Positions 62,101 through 64,000 of a DNA stretch of 64,000 bases are shown here, in pieces. Below the pieces are notes generated by a model. The model was not told the DNA's origin. It made no database searches and saw nothing but the letters and a program-made list of their open reading frames with translations. A program made the position numbers and the translations under genes. The stretch comes from Mesostigma viride (Eukaryota; Streptophyta; Mesostigmatophyceae; Mesostigmatales; Mesostigmataceae), in the NCBI GenBank assembly GCA_009746045.1, contig RPFO01000017.1, positions 947,001 through 1,011,000 on the forward strand, read 5' to 3'. Position 1 is the first letter of the stretch. Every line of letters starts with the position of its first letter.

Positions 62101-62990
62101 GGTGCAAGTAAATGAAGCCTGCTAACACACAGCACCAAGGCAAGGGCACGCACCATGGGGGCAGCAGCGGCCGACGCCTTGTGCGCCGCAGGGCCATCCG
62201 AGGTGTCATCGATCGGCCGCACGCTGTTGTAGTGGTCCCCGTCGTGGTAGGAGCTGCCGCGAAGAAGACAAGCATGCGCGGATGTGGGGACATCGCGAGC
62301 CAGTGCCCAGCGAGCACTGCTGGTGAGAGTGAAATTCCAATCTGCCCACTAAGCAGCGAGTGAAGGCATGTTGGCCAGGTGATGGATGATGGGTGCATGC
62401 ATCCACCGCCCAACAGCATTCACTGGCACACCCACGTGCAACCGAACGTGCTGGCAGCATGCATGGAGGTCATACTCTCTTGGAGTTCACGTTCTCATGG
62501 AAGAGCGTGCGCGTTCCAACATGGGCAGGGCAGGCAAGGCAGGGATGCTGCGGTAGCGCACTGTGGCAGCGGTGCTCAGGCACTAGCGAACAGGTTGCCC
62601 TCACAAAGCCTTGTCTAATGGTCATGGTCACTGTAATGGCCACTCTAAGTGGACCCCAGATAAGGGGTTGCCCTCGCAAAGCCTAGGGTGGAGCGGAGCG
62701 ATGCCACACGCCACGCTGCTGCTGCCCTGTGCACAACACTTATCCCACAACACTTATCCCACAACACTTATCCCACAACACTTATCCCCTCGGCTGCAGC
62801 TTCTTTTCTTGTCACAAGCACAGCACAAGACCACATTCGAAACCACACAAGGCTGCTTCCATAGTTTCGCCACCCACTCCCTGCTCGCGTGCGCACAGCT
62901 GCCAGCGCCAGCACGCCCCAGTACGTACAGGTGTAGGACGCGCGCCTTGCCGGGGGGGAAGTTGCGTATCTCCCACACAGGGTTCTCGTC
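57421..62990 (-). CDS. OTU-domain deubiquitinase with SEC-C motif, 3' part of gene
   Basis: Cysteine protease that removes ubiquitin. Minus-strand exons in order: 62990-62929, 62253-62154, 61713-61279, 60381-59758, 59171-59068, 57529-57421 (TGA). All junctions are GT-AG and in phase, giving 477 residues. The first two exons hold the C-terminal half of the OTU fold, with the catalytic-His loop LHLSYHDGDHYNSVR. A long acidic, disordered middle follows, then VPRNKSCPCGSSTKYKNCCG, a SEC-C zinc motif, and a Lys-rich tail ending EDPAYILI. OTU plus SEC-C in this order is the layout of a plant OTU family, and plant and animal relatives also end in a short hydrophobic tail. The N-terminal half with the catalytic Cys (DGNC-type) was not found and probably lies beyond 62,990, possibly outside the window. 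Confidence 0.9.
57720..58150. repeat. AAATTAA-rich repeats in the last OTU intron
   Basis: Repeated TTAAATT/AATTTAA words. At 58,096-58,140 there are four near-perfect copies of TAAATTAAGCG, flanked by inverted variants (GCGCTTAAG, TTTACGTC). It is intronic and not coding. Confidence 0.7.
58384..58517. repeat. 44-bp tandem repeat, three units
   Basis: CACGCAATGAGGTCCTCAGG recurs at 58,407, 58,451 and 58,495, with TACCTGTCTACTATG-like sequence between. It lies in the last OTU intron. Confidence 0.92.
58711..58832. repeat. 62-bp tandem repeat, two units
   Basis: CAAACAGCTTGATGATTCCG begins each unit (58,711 and 58,773) and each ends with CATCAACACATAGCGCCA. The units differ at only a few positions. 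Same OTU intron. Confidence 0.93.
58892..59062. repeat. 78-bp tandem repeat, about 2.2 units
   Basis: GCTTGCCAACAAT recurs at 58,892 and 58,970, and a third partial unit starts at 59,048. Units contain TTCTCTCTACC(T/C)GTGCACTT. The array abuts the splice donor of the SEC-C exon (59,067 downward on the minus strand). Confidence 0.9.
59758..61713 (-). CDS. Acidic, low-complexity middle of the OTU protein
   Basis: Exons 61713-61279 and 60381-59758. The first begins GGAAATKKKKHPQETKGERG, continues with a Glu-rich stretch (EEAEEEEEAETKADHG) and ends with a helix, AEQELLLALERCE, that might be the end of a small ubiquitin-binding helix bundle. The second is Gly/Asp/Arg/Ser-rich with no recognisable domain. 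Frame and splice sites support coding; the composition suggests disorder. Confidence 0.75.
61155..61244. repeat. 15-bp tandem repeat, six units
   Basis: GCATCATCACGCGGG repeated six times with one variant unit (ACGGGGG). It lies in the OTU intron between 61,279 and 60,381, about 35 bp from the donor. Confidence 0.93.
62154..62990 (-). CDS. OTU exons carrying the catalytic histidine
   Basis: Exon 62990-62929 reads DENPVWEIRNFPPGKARVLH and splices (CT|GTACGT) to 62253-62154, giving LHLSYHDGDHYNSVRPIDD. This aligns with the last strands of OTUD3-like domains (PLWQIRG...LHIAY...GEHYDSVR). The His in DHYNSV is the catalytic base. Confidence 0.92.
62732..62789. repeat. 14-bp tandem repeat, four units
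   Basis: CACAACACTTATCC repeated four times in the OTU intron between 62,929 and 62,253. Confidence 0.95.
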
Positions 62991-62993
62991 CTG

Positions 62994-64000
62994 GGTGCAT
63001 GCACAGGGGGCGTGCGCAAGGGGCAAGCGGCGCAACCACACACATGCAGCGCAGACACACAGGAGGTGCACACCGGGCGTGCACGAGGCCGGCAGGATGA
63101 AGCACACGGTATGAGAGGGGGGCAAGGAGCCGCGAGACACTTGTGCGAAGCGCTGCCACGAATAAGCTCATGACATAAATCTACAACGATACAAAATCAC
63201 GACAACGATCACTACAGCAACACCATTAGGAGCAGCGAGTGTTCAGCGGCCATGGCCATTAATTGATTAATTCATGGCCTTGGCCATACACCCCGCTTGC
63301 CAAGGTGACAGAGGCGTGTGAGTGCAACCATGCGGTGTGCACATCGCGAACCATGTGCTCTTGCCTGCCTGCCGTCACGAGTGCCTGCCTGCCATCACAA
63401 GTTCTAACCCAACCCCTGGAGGACGGCCCACCTGCCTAACCAACCCAACACAAGTGCCCCTTGAGGACTGCTCCAATTATGGTCGCGCAGTAGGCAGGTG
63501 GCAGGTGCTGCGCTATTTTCAACCCCAGCCAAGGTTATGTCAACGCAAGCTCCTCCAGGGCGCTAACGCATGTGGAAAAGGAATGCGGGCTGGTGGCATC
63601 CACCCCGAACCCCAATGCCTGTGCTGGCAGCACGTACAATGATTGTGTCATGGATAAGATACAGCACTGCACATGCACTTGTTCTATAATGAACAAGGAC
63701 ACAGGGACACTGTGCTTAGATCTGGGAAGCCAGCTCCAGAGAAACTGCCAGCACGCTGTAGCGAGCCAGCACTTTGTGAAGGCACAACTCCATGGCATGT
63801 GGAATTCAACCCTTCGGCCAGTGCCCCAGCCACCATGCGATGGTTAGAATGTGATGCGTGGGTTCTGGGAACGCAAAACTATCCTGGGTGGAGACCCATG
63901 CGTGCATGTTAATACATTCACATCTTTACACACCATTACAGGGACCGCCCAAGTCATTCGCGCTAGCTGTCAGAATCACCCCTTTGCCCACAATGTGCCG
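62994..64000. other. Right end of the window, no exon placed
   Basis: The next upstream exon(s) of the OTU gene should lie here or beyond, but I found no segment resembling the DGNC catalytic loop or the TWAGN-type segment. Open frames on both strands lack recognisable motifs. Confidence 0.4.

Overview
Intron-rich nuclear DNA, most likely from a chlorophyte green alga. This is inferred from three things: many short spliced exons with GT-AG borders, a deubiquitinase with the plant-type OTU plus SEC-C architecture, and a receptor-like cyclic-nucleotide phosphodiesterase of the kind that is abundant in green algae. The species cannot be named from the sequence. No rRNA, tRNA, CRISPR array or bacterial-style operon was found. 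Most long open reading frames are shadows of exons or translations of simple repeats.

Three genes can be rebuilt exon by exon. (1) About 2,800-22,234, plus strand: a FANCJ/BRIP1-type DNA helicase. All superfamily-2 iron-sulfur helicase motifs are present across about 26 exons, and the C-terminus is very long and low in complexity, with paired CxxC motifs. (2) About 33,986-50,557, plus strand: a membrane-anchored 3',5'-cyclic-nucleotide phosphodiesterase. It has two transmembrane helices around an unrecognised extracellular domain, an EERG-repeat linker, and a PDEase catalytic domain split over small exons. (3) 57,421 to at least 62,990, minus strand: an OTU deubiquitinase with a SEC-C zinc motif. 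Its 5' end, including the catalytic Cys, was not found in the window. Genes 1 and 2 are in tandem; genes 2 and 3 converge.

The space between genes 1 and 2 (22.2-34 kb) is a repeat field. It holds an inverted pair of SINE-like repeats, a degraded RTE-type retrotransposon fragment, an ORF1-like relic, a free RTE 3' end, large palindromes, a mosaic of diverged repeats and a poly-G tract of several hundred bases. The convergent space between genes 2 and 3 (50.9-57.2 kb) is a cluster of minus-strand non-LTR retrotransposon pieces. These are three RTE-like 3' fragments (one with a clear 14-bp target-site duplication), an older relic, and a second retroelement type with a CCHC plus restriction-like-endonuclease tail.

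Two patterns stand out. First, a small hairpin (stem CACGTGAC, three-base loop) next to a TTAA-repeat tail ends both the RTE copies and unrelated SINE-like repeats, which suggests a LINE/SINE partnership. Second, short tandem duplications of about 80-100 bp recur at splice sites in genes 1 and 2, leaving ghost copies of exon ends with their splice signals. Introns also carry large minisatellites, including 41-bp and 82-bp arrays and a 700-bp compound tetranucleotide tract.
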